A stretch of DNA of 64,000 nt, from assembly GCA_013397845.1 (NCBI GenBank), contig VZTG01004161.1, positions 2,754,495-2,818,494 of the forward strand, written 5' to 3'. Source of the DNA: Melanocharis versteri (Eukaryota > Chordata > Aves > Passeriformes > Melanocharitidae). The notes under the pieces were generated by a model. That model was not told where the DNA came from. It saw only the letters and a list, made by a program, of their open reading frames with translations, and made no database searches. The position numbers and the translations under genes are program-made. Positions 28,601 to 43,600 of this stretch are shown piece after piece; the first letter of the stretch is position 1; each line of letters opens with the position of its first letter.

Positions 28601-31600
28601 CAGGTACTGAGATGTAAAGATTCATGGTGCACCTATAAAGCTGCCCAAACAAAACATGCTACTGATCTGTAGATACAGATGCAACAATCATCTCAAGCTT
28701 AGAAAAACTAGTTATGCATTAGTACAGGCAAATCTTCAGGCATATCTCAAAAATACTTTAAGATGTGTGTTCTAGCATGTGCTTTTATAAAAAGATTTCA
28801 CTGTTGCAAAATTCATACATAATTACACTACTGATTGAGGCAAGGGGTATGTTATTGTGCCTTGAACACCAGCAGCAGCAAAAAGAACACAGTGAGTGAC
28901 ACTTAAAACACTGAAATGGTCCATCATCATGCATCAAATGGATCACTTCTGGGTATAACCACACATCAGGAGACTGATGCTTTGGAAAACTACTTTGAAT
29001 GTTTCCTCCTTATGGAATGCCTAATCAGCATACATACCAAAAGCTAAACATTTGCATGCTGTGGGCTGTTTTGGGATTTTTTTAAGAGTACTGAAACTTT
29101 CTAAAGACCAGCTATTCACAGCTGTCTGTTGCATCCAGAGCAATTTTAATTGTTCAGTTACTTTAATGAAAGTCACTTTATTCTCTTTCAAACACAGTCC
29201 ACTGCAGCCTACTCCTAAACAGCAAACACTGTCTCTAAGATGATGCTGCTGTCTCAGAAAATAGTCTTGCCTCAGTGTCATGTCTACAAGCTGCTGAAAT
29301 ATCAGTGTCTCACATTGTACCTTGTTCTTTAAACAGAATTCAGTGGATTCTGTAAGTGAAACCCCCCTGAGCTGGAGACTCTGCCATGTGGAAAAACTTC
29401 GGCTAATCCTTTTCAGAAACTCCTACGAAGGGCTAGAGGAGAAAAACTAGAAAACAGTTTGTCAGTAGGTGACCTAAAAAGGCTTCTCTTAAGAAACTTC
29501 TAGGTACTTATTTGGCAGTAATTAGAGCAGATAGGTACTAGAAAAATAGAAATTTCACAAGAATCTCACCTACTCAGGTTCATCTGTCTCAGGAAGCTCC
29601 TGAACAAAAATGTAAGGGAAGGATGACATAGAAGAACCATTCTGTATTCAAAAGCCATCTAGTATCAGACTGGAAAAAACAGAGTGAAAGTCTGGGTGCT
29701 TCTTATTCCCCACCAACACCTACACGTACAGGACTAGAAATCTAATCCTGAAGTACATAAAACCTCCAGTTGCAGGAAAAAGACCTGTAACATTCAGGAA
29801 TCAAAAGTGCCTTGGTATTACTAAACAAGTATCTTCCAAATAGTTAGCAACCTGAAAGTTCAAACACTAACTGTATTTTGGCACAAGAATCAGATATATA
29901 CTCTATGGGCAGGCCCTTTATTTCAGAGTCAGTGTTACATGGGGCATTACCTTTCTGAATTCCAATATGCAAACCATTTTAAAGACAACTGTAGCCCTTC
30001 CCTGAGGAGGGCAATGGTTTGCTGCAAAGTTTTATCCCTCCTTCAAAATAAGGGAGTAATTTCACAAGAACATCTTATATTGATAAAGCACTTCTACTGT
30101 TCTAGCAAAAGGATATCTAGTGCAGAAGAGCCTGAAAAACAGAGGGAAAACAGCTGGGAGAAGGGGATACCCTCATGAACTTGCTCATCCTCCACAGGAT
30201 GAAGGTCTTCTGTGCTGGAAAAGAAACAGGATGATTCCTAAAATAGATGTTCTTTAATCTCAGATCTGACAATCTGACCAGATGTCAGGCTGCTTTTTAT
30301 GATTCAAAGTGTCGATATGGGTGGTCTTCACCACTGGGAAGCTGGATTTTTCATCTGGTTCTGAAGCTCTAGAGTGGGAGAAGGACTGCAGAAACCAACC
30401 TGCAAAGGCAGTATTTCTGCATGTTGCATTTTCTCTTAAGGTAAAATGATGCATACAGGGGAAAAAAAAGTGTGTGTTCTTGCCCTTCAAGGAAAGGTTA
30501 TGTCATCTGTCCCTGAAACTTGGGATTGAACAAATCTTTCCCCTTAAATAGAGAGTTCTCCACAGAATTATCTTTCCTGAAGAAAACTTGTCTCTTGCAG
30601 ATAATGCATGGTGCTGACAACACTGGCCCTGCTGGTCACAGAAACTGATCCCAAAGCAGCACTTGTTTTATCATCAGCAAATCAAACATCCCTGAATCAG
30701 ATGAGCACTTATATGAAAAACCAACTCCTAAAGATGCAAAAATTCCACTTTAATAGCAGAAAAGTGTATCTCAAAGCTGAATAAATCAATCCCTTGGTTT
30801 TCATCTCAAAGTACAACTGAATTTTAACAGTATCTCTCCCTTCACCGGCTTTGCAAGTAGTGGCGCTGAACAAAGCTTTCTGATTCCCCAAAAATAGTAT
30901 TCTTTATTCAGGAATATGGGATTTAGGTGAGTTTGTGACACCACTTTTCCAGCACAGCAGACGCAGCATCCATTAGACTTGTCACCCTTATGTCTATTCC
31001 AGAAATAGCTGTACTTTTCAAAATACCTAAAACCCCTATACCTAGATGATATATCTAGATTTCTCCATATCCACAAATTGAGATATTTAGAAACCATTTG
31101 CAAATGGCTTTGCTACATAGTACCCAAAGGAAACTGTTGTTGCGCAACTTCAAAACAGTCAGTCCTCATCATCTAGAAAAAATGGGATACCTAGAGACTG
31201 AATGACAAACAGCCTTTTAACAGCAGTTGAGTGTTGTCCTTGTGCCAGAAAATCATGTTCACATTAACAGAAAGTCCTTGTGACCAAATTAGGAATATCT
31301 TTCACAACACAAAGAAACATCTAGTGCATGCCCTGAAGCAATACTCTAAATGCCTCATGGGAAATGGAAAAGCAACAATAAAAACAGTCCACAAGAGTAC
31401 TGTGTCTGTACTTGAAGTCCTTACTACAATGACCTGTTATCTAAGAGAGTGATAACAAGGTGCATGAAGCGGTATCAGTATCACAGCATGCAGAAGTGGT
31501 ATCAATACACCCTGAATAACATTTATGAGCTTAGTACCAAATAAATTAAGACTGAAAAAATATAATGCAGTTGCTGGCTCAGAGTTCTGGAGAAAGCCTT

Positions 31601-34600
31601 TGACAACAACATTTTGAACAGGGTTTGCAGCTGGTCTGTGGCACACAGTTAACACCAAACCAAGCCTTTCTTGAGCTGTCTCCAATATCAGTCCATTTCT
31701 CAGACAGTAGTAATCACTCACACACACAAAGCCAGCCAACACAATAGAGAATGCACAAAACAATGAAGATTCCCACTATAATAAGCTGGTTCCTTGTTTT
31801 TCTTTTGATTCTATGCTCTCCACACCATTCTAAACAGAACCTTCCCCAGAAACAGCTCAGCACTAGAAAAATCTCTGCCACAATGACAGCACAAACAAGA
31901 ATGTCTCCCGCTGCTCACAGAGACACTTCCATAGCCTCCCTGAAAAGGGTTCCTTGATTGCTTGTGACGGATGAGGCAGACATACAGCCTGGCAAGGAAC
32001 TCGTACTCCCTTCCTGAGAAAGGTCTCTCGAGACACTGAGATGGAAGATCCTGGGTTCAGACCCAGTTAAGTTCTGCCCATGTGGTAAATCCGCAATCTG
32101 AAGTTCCCATCCCTACTAACGCTGATGCTTAGGTGTGAATTTTCAGGCCTGCAAAAATACATTAGAATAGTAGCAAAAGCACACTTCTGATAACCTCTTC
32201 TACCCAGCATGGCCCCATCACATGATTCCTGGTATTTCAGTCCAGGGCATTTTGACCATACCTTTCTGGACGGAAAAGGGAAGGAAGTTTCAAATAAAGT
32301 AGCTGCCAATAGACTCAAAAAGAAAAAAAGCTCATAAATTCATTTAACTAAATGGAGGGGAAAGGGCAGGAGGAAAGGGCAGCTACACTTTAGAACAAGT
32401 GTTTTACGACAGCCTAATGAAGACAAGAAGCATCTTCATCTACAGCCAAGAGGTGATTGGCATGAATTGAGATCTGTTTTTTATCCAGACAAAGAACAAA
32501 ACATGCCAAACACATGACCCAGCTGGCACACTTACACTGCACAAAAGGTCTGAGTTCAGGTTCTTCCAATGTAATCCACACAAGAAGGTGTTTATGGGCA
32601 GCTACCTAGAAAGTTGTATTTCCTATGACTTACTATAATTTTATGTAAATTAGTATCTAAGATGACAGCATCTATAAGCTTAGACAGTTCAGAGAAGAAC
32701 CAAAAGAATTCTGCAGCAAGGTTTAGACCGGTAAATTTTGATTTTTTTTTTAAGCAATATTTCTCCATTATTTAAAAAATGTCCCATCTACCTGCTTTGA
32801 AACTTAAGATATTAACATTCAGAATTATCAATGTAAAAAGAAAAGGTGTAGGGTATGCAAATGACTGAGTATTTCCATTTTTAGTCACGGCAGCTAAACA
32901 CTAACTTATTTGCAACTGCTTCCTTTGTCTCACTTGAAAAGTTACTGCTCCACAGTTTTTTATATAGCAGATACAGATTTCACTCACCCAATGAGGTATG
33001 AACAAGCCCACAGAGAACACTCAAATAAATTACTCCAATTGTGAAAGCCTATTCAGCCTCATACAACTTCCATTGCTTACACATTAGTAGACGGCTAACA
33101 CTTGAATGCAGTAAAAAAATCACAATCAAATAAGAAATATTTTACAACCCTCACACCATGAAAATAAAACCAGGAAAACAGGACAAGCAGCCTTTTACTT
33201 AACACAAGTCACCTTAAATTTCTTGTTTATCTTTGACATAAACAGACGTCAAGGACGTAGCTTTACTGTTTTGTGTAACACCAAATGAAAGTGTTGCTTT
33301 AAAACTAACAAATTCAGATGTAGGTACATCTCTATTTTTAAATCTATTCAATTGAGCCATCAATACTCTGTTCTGCTTCCTTGAGAAAACCATTTTTAAA
33401 TGTGTGCATATGCTCATGTTACACAGGGAAAGACAAAAATCTGTAACCTGCAGTAAAACACACATCCTATGGTATCATGGTTAGTCACCAGCTTCAGCAT
33501 TTCTCAGTGTGTGGTGGTTAAGCAGACATTTATTCTCAGGAATTTCACCACAGAGTTACCAGCTTATAAGGACTGGCTAACCACAAAGCAGTAATTTTGC
33601 ACTACCATATTTAAAACCACTGCTGTCCACTACTACTAGCACTGCTAACAGCTACCCTTGAAATAAAACAAGTGATACTTTTTCTAGTGTCAATAGCACA
33701 AATGAACACACAGGCTATCTGAAACACTAAACTCCAGAAGAAAAAACTTCCTCCATTTATCTAAGTGAGTCTAGCTTGTATTTGTCATTCAAAAAGTAGC
33801 TCATAACAGCTATTCTGTATGCTTGCTCTGCTGAAGCAGCGTGCCCTTAAAAATAATGCTATGTACAAGCATGATCAATTGGGAAGTTTATAGCAGCTAT
33901 AGTACAATACAAATACAAATTCAGAGCAAACCAATACTCTAAGATGATACTGTGGTCATCGCACAACTAATTTAACGAGAAACTGGTTTTCTGAAAGCTT
34001 TTGGACGAGTCTGGTGATTGCACTCTCAAAAGAAAGCAAATCATTTCACATGAGCAAAACATCAATAGGATCAACTATAAGTAGAGATGTCTAGAGCATT
34101 TCTTGTGGGTCTCCAAATGGGTTATTTGGAGCAGTTAATCCCAATATAGATCACTCAAACTAAAAAAGCTCTCTTTATAAAGTAGTTCATAAATCAGCTG
34201 CTACACCTGTCAGCTCTTGGCTTACATGTCACCTTACAGACCTAAAGTGTCAGCCATCAGCATGTTTTACACTCCCCATTCTCACTACAGAGCGGAAGCA
34301 CCATATCCTTGCTGTACCTACAATGACATTTCCAAGCCTTCTCCTTCCTCTACTTATTTTAAAATATTTCCTTAGTCCTTATTATGATCCAGCTGTACAG
34401 TACAAATGCTATCTTTCACTATGAATGTACCAGTTGTTAGCCAGATCCTGGGTAAGTCCACTTACCAGATCAACCCTCCTGGAATTTTAACTCAAAGACA
34501 CCACTTCCTAACACTTAAAGTGATGGCGCCAGTATGAACAAAGGGCTGTCCTTGGTTCATCTTACAGAGCTATTTCTTCTTAAAATGCAGAGTTTCCTAA

Positions 34601-37600
34601 CAGAACTAATGTTTTTTAGTTCCTCATGTAATCCACTAATAATCTGCAAAGAACATCTAACTAAAAAAAAAAAAAAANCAGTGGCAACTTGCTTTATATT
34701 CCTTTAGCTTTCCACATTAAGGAAGAAATATGCCTTCTTTCCAGAAAGGTTAAAGAAAGATCTTCACTGAAGACAGCCTACCTTCCTGTGTAGACAGTCT
34801 TACACCTTTTTTTGAGACTGTTGTTTCTGATGTTTCTTCCAGCCAGACATTTTCTCTCATCCAGTATTTCCTCACAGTCTCCATGATTTTAGATACTCAG
34901 AAAAAGGGCACATGTGCACTAATGTCGAGCTTCAATGGAATCAACCAATGCACCTGCAACACAATCGACGTAAACCTTGATGTTGACTAATTGAAGATCT
35001 TCACTCTTTGGATTTTTTATCTCATGGATACAGAGACCAGCATGTATGGGGAACCAAAGAGGATTTCTGAGCAGTGATCAAGAACAAAGAGAATTTTCTG
35101 GGGAGGAGTGAGGGTAACACTCCAAGATCCATTTCTTGTGAGGAAGAGTAACAAATAAGGCTGTTCACAGATATTTCTAATACACCAGGACTGTAGCTTA
35201 TAGAATGTGAAAATTACTATATCTCATGTAATTGCTTATACTTCAGGTTATTAGTTTCCAGCAGAAACATTCTGCCAAGAGCCACAGTTACATTCACTCT
35301 GGGCAGTAACTTTGCACAAACAACAAAACTCATAATAATGAAGTGGCACTCCTAAATGCTAGTTTTCGCTTCCCAAACATACAAAGCCTACAGCTTCTTC
35401 CTGACATAATAAGAATTATACCAACTGTGCAAATTTTATTCAAGCAGAAAGATACCAGTAGGATAAATGTCATTTAAATAGTCAAGTACTCTTGCTAATC
35501 AGAAACTAAAAAAAGACTGATAAAAAGATTTAATAATCCTCCATGTTATACAGTAGGCTTTTTAAACTAAAGGTTTCACATAACTCAAGGAAACTCAAGG
35601 AAAATGGCTATACTTTGCTGATACCGATATTTTAATAATAACAAACTTCAGATACTAAAGCACTAAGCAAAGTATAAAAGCTATGAAACCACTTGTAGCA
35701 TAAAAGAAAAGCCCAGCAGCTAGATACAAATCTCTTTCCCTGCACAGGAAACTAAGACACCCATACCACAGTACTTAAATTTACACACGGACTACATTGT
35801 GTTGAGACATTTTCCTTGTAAATGCTCCATGTTTCTTAGCATATAAAAACCCCATATATAAAGTCACATTTCAAAACCTTTCATCCACATAGTAGTAATT
35901 AAAGTGATTGTTCCAAAAAGTCTCTACAAATCATGAAAATTAAATTGTTCATACTGTTACAGAAATATCAACCATAAGTAAAAAAATCTACTATATTTAT
36001 ATTTTTAAAAGCTGTGTTTTAAGTAACATAAAAAAGTTGTAGAGGAAAGCAGGTTATGCTTTTAATAAAGCCCCCAAACACAACCACATAACATCCATGT
36101 TGGATGAAGTTTTTTTAATTACAGCCTCCCTGCTATCCTCCCATATATCTCTCTTGCTTAGAATTAATTCACTGTATTTAGTCACCTACAATTCTTACTA
36201 CTTAGTCCTTGGTTAAAAGTCACAAAGAACAGAAGTTCACTTTAAAATACATGTTACCTTCAAGTATGTTTATGAACTGATGATGCAAAAACCTTAGTAT
36301 TTTATGGCAAGATCAAGAATATCAAGTGAATAAATCTCCAAAGGCAATATGAGAACCACATGTTTTAAATGTTCTTAAGAAATTATTTCTTTTCAGAAAT
36401 AACTAAATTCTTCAAAACACACTATCATCATGATTGGCCCCACTACACACAAGCACCTCTCACAGCATGTGACTTTTTTTTTAAATCATGTCTGTGGACT
36501 TTCCAAATTAGGACAGTCAGTATTTTTTTTATTTTCCCATCTTTAATCCATCCATCTTTTCAAGTCTGGCATGGCAGAAATGCTTTGTTGAGCAGCTCCA
36601 CTTTTAGCTTAATAGCACAACATACAAAGAAAAAACTGATTACAGATTTAAAACTGTACCAATGCAGACACTGGTACTCAAACACTTGCACTGTTCTTTC
36701 AGCAAAAATGGCAGCGTGGAATGGACAATTGGGAGTGTGAACTACTCTGTCCACAAGTCAGGGTTCTTAGATAATCCATTCTGAATTGCATGAGAGACTC
36801 AAATCAGTTCTCTAAGAACGTCATCTGCTGGAGTTCTATAAATTCTGTGTCCTTTATTCTCCCTTTCAATATATACAGTATAGAAAGAACAAGAACTCTT
36901 CTGGTGCAGAATTTCTAGATATTAAAACTCCAAGATGAGGATGACAGCTCATGGGACTTGTGCTATCACCTCCCATAAAGCAAGCTATTTTTGGGTTAAA
37001 GGCCATCATCTCTTTAAACATATGCCATTGTAGCTGTCACAGTAGATCACAGTAAGGCACCAGGTACTGGGAATAGCAGATATAGGTAACAGTTGATAAA
37101 AATTGATCTCCAAAGCACAGTACCTCATTTATAACCTCGCATGTGGCATCTGTCAAGCCTTAGACAACCGTGCCACCGAGCACCTCCCAACAGCTGTGCA
37201 TTTACACAGCACATCAAGGGTAGGGGTAAGAGCACGATGACCCCACCAGTGTCACACCAATAGTCCCTGCTGCATAATGTTACCAACACCAGCAGGTTTG
37301 CTAGAACAAACTGACTCCATCAGCAGAAACCTACTCAAAGCGAACATGAGCTTTCCGACCTGAGAAATTAATCTGGATGCAATTACAACTTCACCAGAAT
37401 TTTATCGGTATTTTGTCCTCCACTTTTCCTTCATCATCTAGATGGGGGCAAACTCATCTTCAGTGAGCATCTACATCAACAGCCTGGCCAAACGATTGCT
37501 GATTTCTAAGATGGAAGTATTCTTTACACAGCTCTTTTTCTTTAATTGAGACTACAAGCAGATGATCACTGACAAAATACCAAATGCACAACACTTTCTA

Positions 37601-40600
37601 TTAGAATTTGCACTGTGAAATTTTGCAGAAATAAAGACGGATGCCATATGTGCTACTTTGAGAGCTCCAAAATCAAGACTGATGAAGGACTGTACAAAAA
37701 ATCATATGTGATCCGCAGATCACATCCTCAGCCTAACCCCACTGCACTCTTGAATAAACAACCTGTTCTTTGGCAAGTGCCTACCCTGAAGCAGCAGTTT
37801 TGCATGCTTCACATGATATGTGGTGAACCATGCATTTAACCACATTTAACATAAACCTAAGGTGAGACTGCAGTTACTCAGCTGTGTTTTGAAGTTAATT
37901 AATTTCTAAAAGGCAGATTCTGTGACAACTTTTTCCTTTTGTGAATAGCCTGAAGCAAAAAATTCTGGGAAGAGATCAGGAGGGCTCTGATGGCAAATGG
38001 ATATGAAAATCACAACTAAAGATTCCAAATTGCAGTATGTGGATTAGGGTTCTCAGTGCTTCTGTACACAGGCATTCATGTGTATCAGCACGTCAGTCTT
38101 CACCGTGCCTTTCTGCATCGTTTGCTGTAGTGTCTCAGTGCTGCCAGACTTACATGATATGCGCTTGCCCTGGCACTGCAGTAGCAGTTCAGACGAGCTT
38201 GCCTGCTGCCAAGTAAATGGCTACAAGCTGGTCCTGCACTTGAAGGCAAAACACAGTAAGAAGATTAAAAATCATGAAGGTATGAAGCGACCTCTATAGA
38301 CTACCTAGTCCAACCCCTTGTTACAGAACAGGGACAGCTGAAGGAGATTATTCCTGGCCATGTCCAGTCACATTTATCACAGATGGTGTCAAAAGCCTTG
38401 CTAATAAACAGGATCAACTGCTGTACCCTTGTATTCTGAGATAGTAATGTTGTTATAGAAGGCAATTAAGTTAATCAGGCATGAATTCCCCTTCATAAAT
38501 CCATCCTACCTACTGTCCTTTGTGTGTCTGGTAATGGTTTCCAGGATTATTTGCCTTATCAGCTTCACAAAGATTGAGATCAAGCTGACTGGCTCATAGC
38601 TCATCAGATCCTCCTTTTTGTACTTCTTGAAAACAGGAGAGACATTCATTTTCCTCCAGATCTCAGGAAATTCCATCCATCATGATGATCTTTCAAAGAC
38701 TGAGTAGCAGTGCAGTTACATTGTCTAGCTCTGCTAAGAGTTGGAGATGTATCCCAATCAGGTTCGATGTGCACATCCAGTACGTTTAGACATTCTCTGA
38801 CCTGATCCTCCACTGCCAAGATGTGTGTATTTAAGAAAGCAATTAAAGTGACACCCACATACCCCCAAAAATCACAAAAGTGGTGTACATTCTCTGCTGC
38901 CTTGATACACCAAATTTGATACTTGTTCAGTATCAGGGGCTCTTAGAAGACTACCAGAAGATTTACCACAAGTGTTGAGCTTGAAATGAGAATCTTGTTA
39001 GGAAAGATGACAAAAAACAGTATCATGGAAGGTGCTTTGAATTTTACTGGATTCTGTCTCATGAAGAAGTGTGGAGTTGTATTTTCATTTGTTTGCTTTT
39101 TTTTTTTTGGCATAACAGCAAAAGTTGTCAATTAAGTCACTGACAATTGGTATCTTCTGCTTCTCCTTGATACATAACAGGAATCCACTCTTGGACATGT
39201 AAAAGAATAAAGAGAAGTATCATCAAGACAGCACTACAGGCACCAACTAGGCATCAGTTGAACAATCCACTGCTGTTGTGTTGCATGCAGTCAATTACAG
39301 AATATACGCAGGTGCCTTAATTCAGTCTCCTTCTAATTTAAAAAGTGCCCTATCAGAGGAGCAAAAGAGTCCTAGAAGACCAAAAGACAAGTATCACTAT
39401 ATCCAATGTTTGCCTTGGTGCCAGCAGACATGAAGATGTACGTTGAGAAAGTAAAAGAAACTTAAGTAACTGCTTGGGACAGGTCTTCCTCCCAGGAAGA
39501 TGAGGCATGTGCTGTATCTGCCAATTAAAGCCACAGATGCAATGCATGAAGAATAAAGTTTAAACTGCAGATTTAGTGTCCACACCACCATGATGTTGTT
39601 TATCACAGAGTGCTTTTCCTTTACAGGTAACTCTTACCCCAGAATTCTTCCATATTATGATAGAAATTATCCTAATAAAGTTAACATGGTAGGGGAAGGT
39701 CTGAGAAACACAAACACGGAATAAACTTAAGAGAGTTTTGTAGAGCAGTAAGACACTCACAGGGTTCCCTCAAGATGCCTTAAAACAATAGCCAGAACCA
39801 AGAATGTGTTTCAAAAGGAATTGTACGAACAGGCAAAGGCTGGTATTTGAGAAGGTGACTGAACTTGAGGTTATCTAAGAAAAATCAGTATCGTGCTCAG
39901 AATGCAAGTTCTTTAATACTAGTAACCTGCAGAGGAAGCTCTCAGCTCTTGTTCCGATCAGCCATTTCCTTTCTCCACACCTCACAGGTAAGTAGAATCT
40001 GGTGCAACACTTTTTACATTTGTGAACTTTGCCTTTATATAACCACTCTCATTTACCCTATTTCATTATGACCAAGGGTTTTCACACTTAAAATGCCTCA
40101 GGCTGCCATATGATGAATAGAAGGAAAGCATAGCCAATTTCTTCACAACATACAGTGGCTACTTCAAGAAATCATCTGAAACGAAGAGGTAGTGATGAAC
40201 ATCATACTTCAAGTATGTTTTTTTAAATACAAAGCCATCAAGACAGTGATCCATCAAATGATTTCTCTAACATTTTGTAGATAAAAAGTAGTCTATGACT
40301 GAGTATCAGCAATGATGTACCACTGAACAGAGTCTACGTGATATTATAAACTTCCTTTGAATGAAACACTCTGAAAAATAGTCTAAGACTGAGTCTGGCA
40401 GTCTCTATCACCCTCCAATTGACCTCGTCTTCAGTTGGAAAGACACAGAATCTGGCTGCGTACCAGTGTAGCAAGTTAGGAAGTGATTAGTGCATGCCTT
40501 TGGTATCTGCAAACAGAGAGGACAGGAACAATTATCACTCAAGAAATAACTTGAACTCTTTACATCCTAACACCTTTTACTCCTTATTCATGCACATAAC

Positions 40601-43600
40601 CTGTACCAAAGCAACTGCCAATATTACAAAAAAAGTAAACAGACATTGATTCAAATGGCCTTTGTCCAACAGTTCATCCTGCAACTCAATGCCCCTCTCC
40701 TTATTTCAATATTAGAGTAATTTTATGCTACAGCATGGTATAGAAGTGCACTCAGGATACTGAACGGCTGGCATGATTTTTTCAAGTGTGCAGTATTTTT
40801 ATAATAAGTTATAAGTTAAAATGACAGTAGAGTTTCTAGGCAAAAGACAATTGTTAGCTTCTTTTCTCATGGCTTCTCACCCTTCAGCCTGAACTACTTA
40901 CATCTCCTCCAGTCTAGGTGGCTTGACAAAGAAGAAACAACAGTAAAAAAGCAAACCAGTTCACATGCTACTTTATCACAGTAGCATAACAGCACAAAAC
41001 CTGAAGAAATCACAACCTCATTTGAAGAGCTTTGAAGGATTAAACCATGCCTTGTATAACTCCCTTCTAAAACTATGGAGAAAAACAGGTCAGATCACTG
41101 ACTTGCAAGCAGTGATGGACCACCAAGTCTGAAACTGGATCTTGCTGCAGAAGCATTCACAGTAATTTACAGTAAAGCCAGCTTGACACTTTCTACCCAT
41201 CAGATTCTAGAGATCTTTTAAAGTCTGCTTTAATATAATCATCAGTGGGTTAGCAATTTCCTCCTAGGAGGCAACAGTATTGCTGGGAGTGATGAAATCC
41301 AGCACTGCTTGTCCCAGGTTTCACCACACCATCTCTGTTACTTTCTCAAGCACCCAAGTTTCACAGTTACCAAACCTTGAACAGTTTCCTTTTCAACCCA
41401 ATTGTGCAGTCAAATATAAACCCCTGCACATCACAAACTGAACACAAGGCCAACACACACGTAATTTTTTTCTGCTCTAGAATTACAGGAAAGACACAGA
41501 TTGCACAATGCAATATGCAGTATATTTTAACTCATTAGAGACTTATTTACTAAGGAATGTTTCACCTCAAAACAAGTCTTTGAGTATACATAGAATTTTG
41601 TTGCTTTTTGGCAATCTTTCTTTATTGAACAGACTTCAGATTCTCATGTCTTTGGTTGCTCAAAGAAAGTTTCTTCCAGCAATAACCTTAAGATAACGTT
41701 TTTAAGAAACAAACAGCTTTACATTTCCCTTAAGGGTACTTATGGTACCTTCTGAGACTTCACCCAAAGGATCTTAAACAGTTCTACTTTCACTGCGAAG
41801 GAAGATTAAAAACACCTTTCCTACTTAACAAAAGTAAGACTTACTCTTTTATGAAGTGATGAAGAACAAGTTGTACTCCACACTCTTCACCACACCAACA
41901 TTCGCACAAGTACGTAAACAAATTCCAATTTGGTAGCTGAAGAAATAACATCCCATGCACCCAGTTGGCACTGCAGTGATTTCAGTTTTATTTTTGGTAG
42001 GGCATTCATTAATTCTTTCTGGAAGCAGCTGGGAAAGCTTCCTCAGTGTTAGTTTCATAGATATGAAGTGCTCATGTAATAGATACTTTGGGAAGAACCT
42101 ACGTAGCACAGCCAAAGGGCAGAGGTACCAACTTACAGCAATTAGACAATAAACAACATTTTCCTGAACACATCTGACAAATGTTTGCCTTCTATACAAC
42201 CACCCTTTTTTCCTTGCTGTTCATGAAAACTCACAGACCCACCTGGAGCTCTAGAAGAAAGAACTTTCTAGGCTTAAATACCAACTCTTTCATCAAGTCC
42301 TCCTATCTACGCCACTTCAAAATCCAACTGCAGTTGACTACACCAGAATGCACTTGTTTCCAAAGCAACACAGGGGGAACTTTCTTCCCAACTGGTAGAG
42401 AAATCAGAAATTTGCCAGGTATTTTCTAGTAGGTATAACACAATACTGATGACAATCCTCTTTCAGTCAAAATATACCAGTAATTTACGTGAGAAACTAG
42501 TACTAAGATCCAACCTAGACAAATTAGATACCAAAATAGAGTATTTTCCTGAAAGATGTAGCACACATTAGTTTGTCACAATTTTCTGCCCTCAACCTCT
42601 ATATTTTAGCAATTGTAAAGTTAACTGTCAGGGACTAAAAAAAGTTTCTCTTTGCCTCAAATATTCTTCTGTTATACTACAGCTATAGGTAAACCCAACC
42701 AAGTGAAATGTAAAAGACACCCTGCCTTGGTAAGGAAACTATCTGAAATCTGACAAAAATGCTTTTGCAGAAGTTAGCAACACAAACAAATCCCAAGCAT
42801 GTTTGGAAAAGGTGAAGCTCCTGATTTTAATAACTTTTTAGGATTAAGCTGGCAGTTTTGAGCAGCACCGATTTGATATAATGAAGATAACTACCAGAAA
42901 GATAGCTTTCTTTTTAAGTCTGCCCCAAAATATAGTAGCCCTCTTTTTTTACCCATCATGTAAAAAATTAATTGCTAAAAATCTTTTCAGATGCCAAATG
43001 AGTTTATACATATCTTTCAACATCCAGATTCTTCACACTTCAAATAGCAGAGGTAAAACTTCCCTAACATTGACTGTACTTCTATCGAGATACCCAGGAT
43101 ATCACAACGTAAAAAATTTCAATTCCATTTCGTTTACAATGACAAGTGTGCATTAGCAATAGGCACTGTAGAAATGCCTGTACTATACAAGCGTCCTGTT
43201 TTTCAGCTGGGGTTGAGTTAATTTGCTTCTTAGTAGCTAGTACAGTGCTGTGTTTGGGACTTAGCATGAGAATAATGCTGATAACACACTGATGTTTCAG
43301 CTGTTGCTAAGGTGTGCTTAAACTGAGGTGAGGACTGTCCAGGTTCCTGTGCTCTGTGAGGCAGCAGTGGAACAAGAAGCCAAAAAAGGAGCATGGCCAG
43401 GACAGAGGACCTCAAGTAGCCAAAAGGATATTCCATACCATACAGTGCCATGGCCAGTATTTAAACCGGGGGAGTTGGCTGGGAGCTGCCAATCACTGCT
43501 CAGGGATGGGCAGGGCACTGGTCAGTGAATGGAGAGCAACTGTTCTGTGCACCACTTGTTTCTCTTGAATTTTATTCTTCCCTCTCCCCTTTTCATTGCA

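Noticed and set aside
32040..32100. tRNA-like B box (gggttcagacccag) near a possible short hairpin
   Set aside because: The loop has six bases rather than seven. There is no matching A box, anticodon arm or acceptor stem, so it is a chance palindrome.
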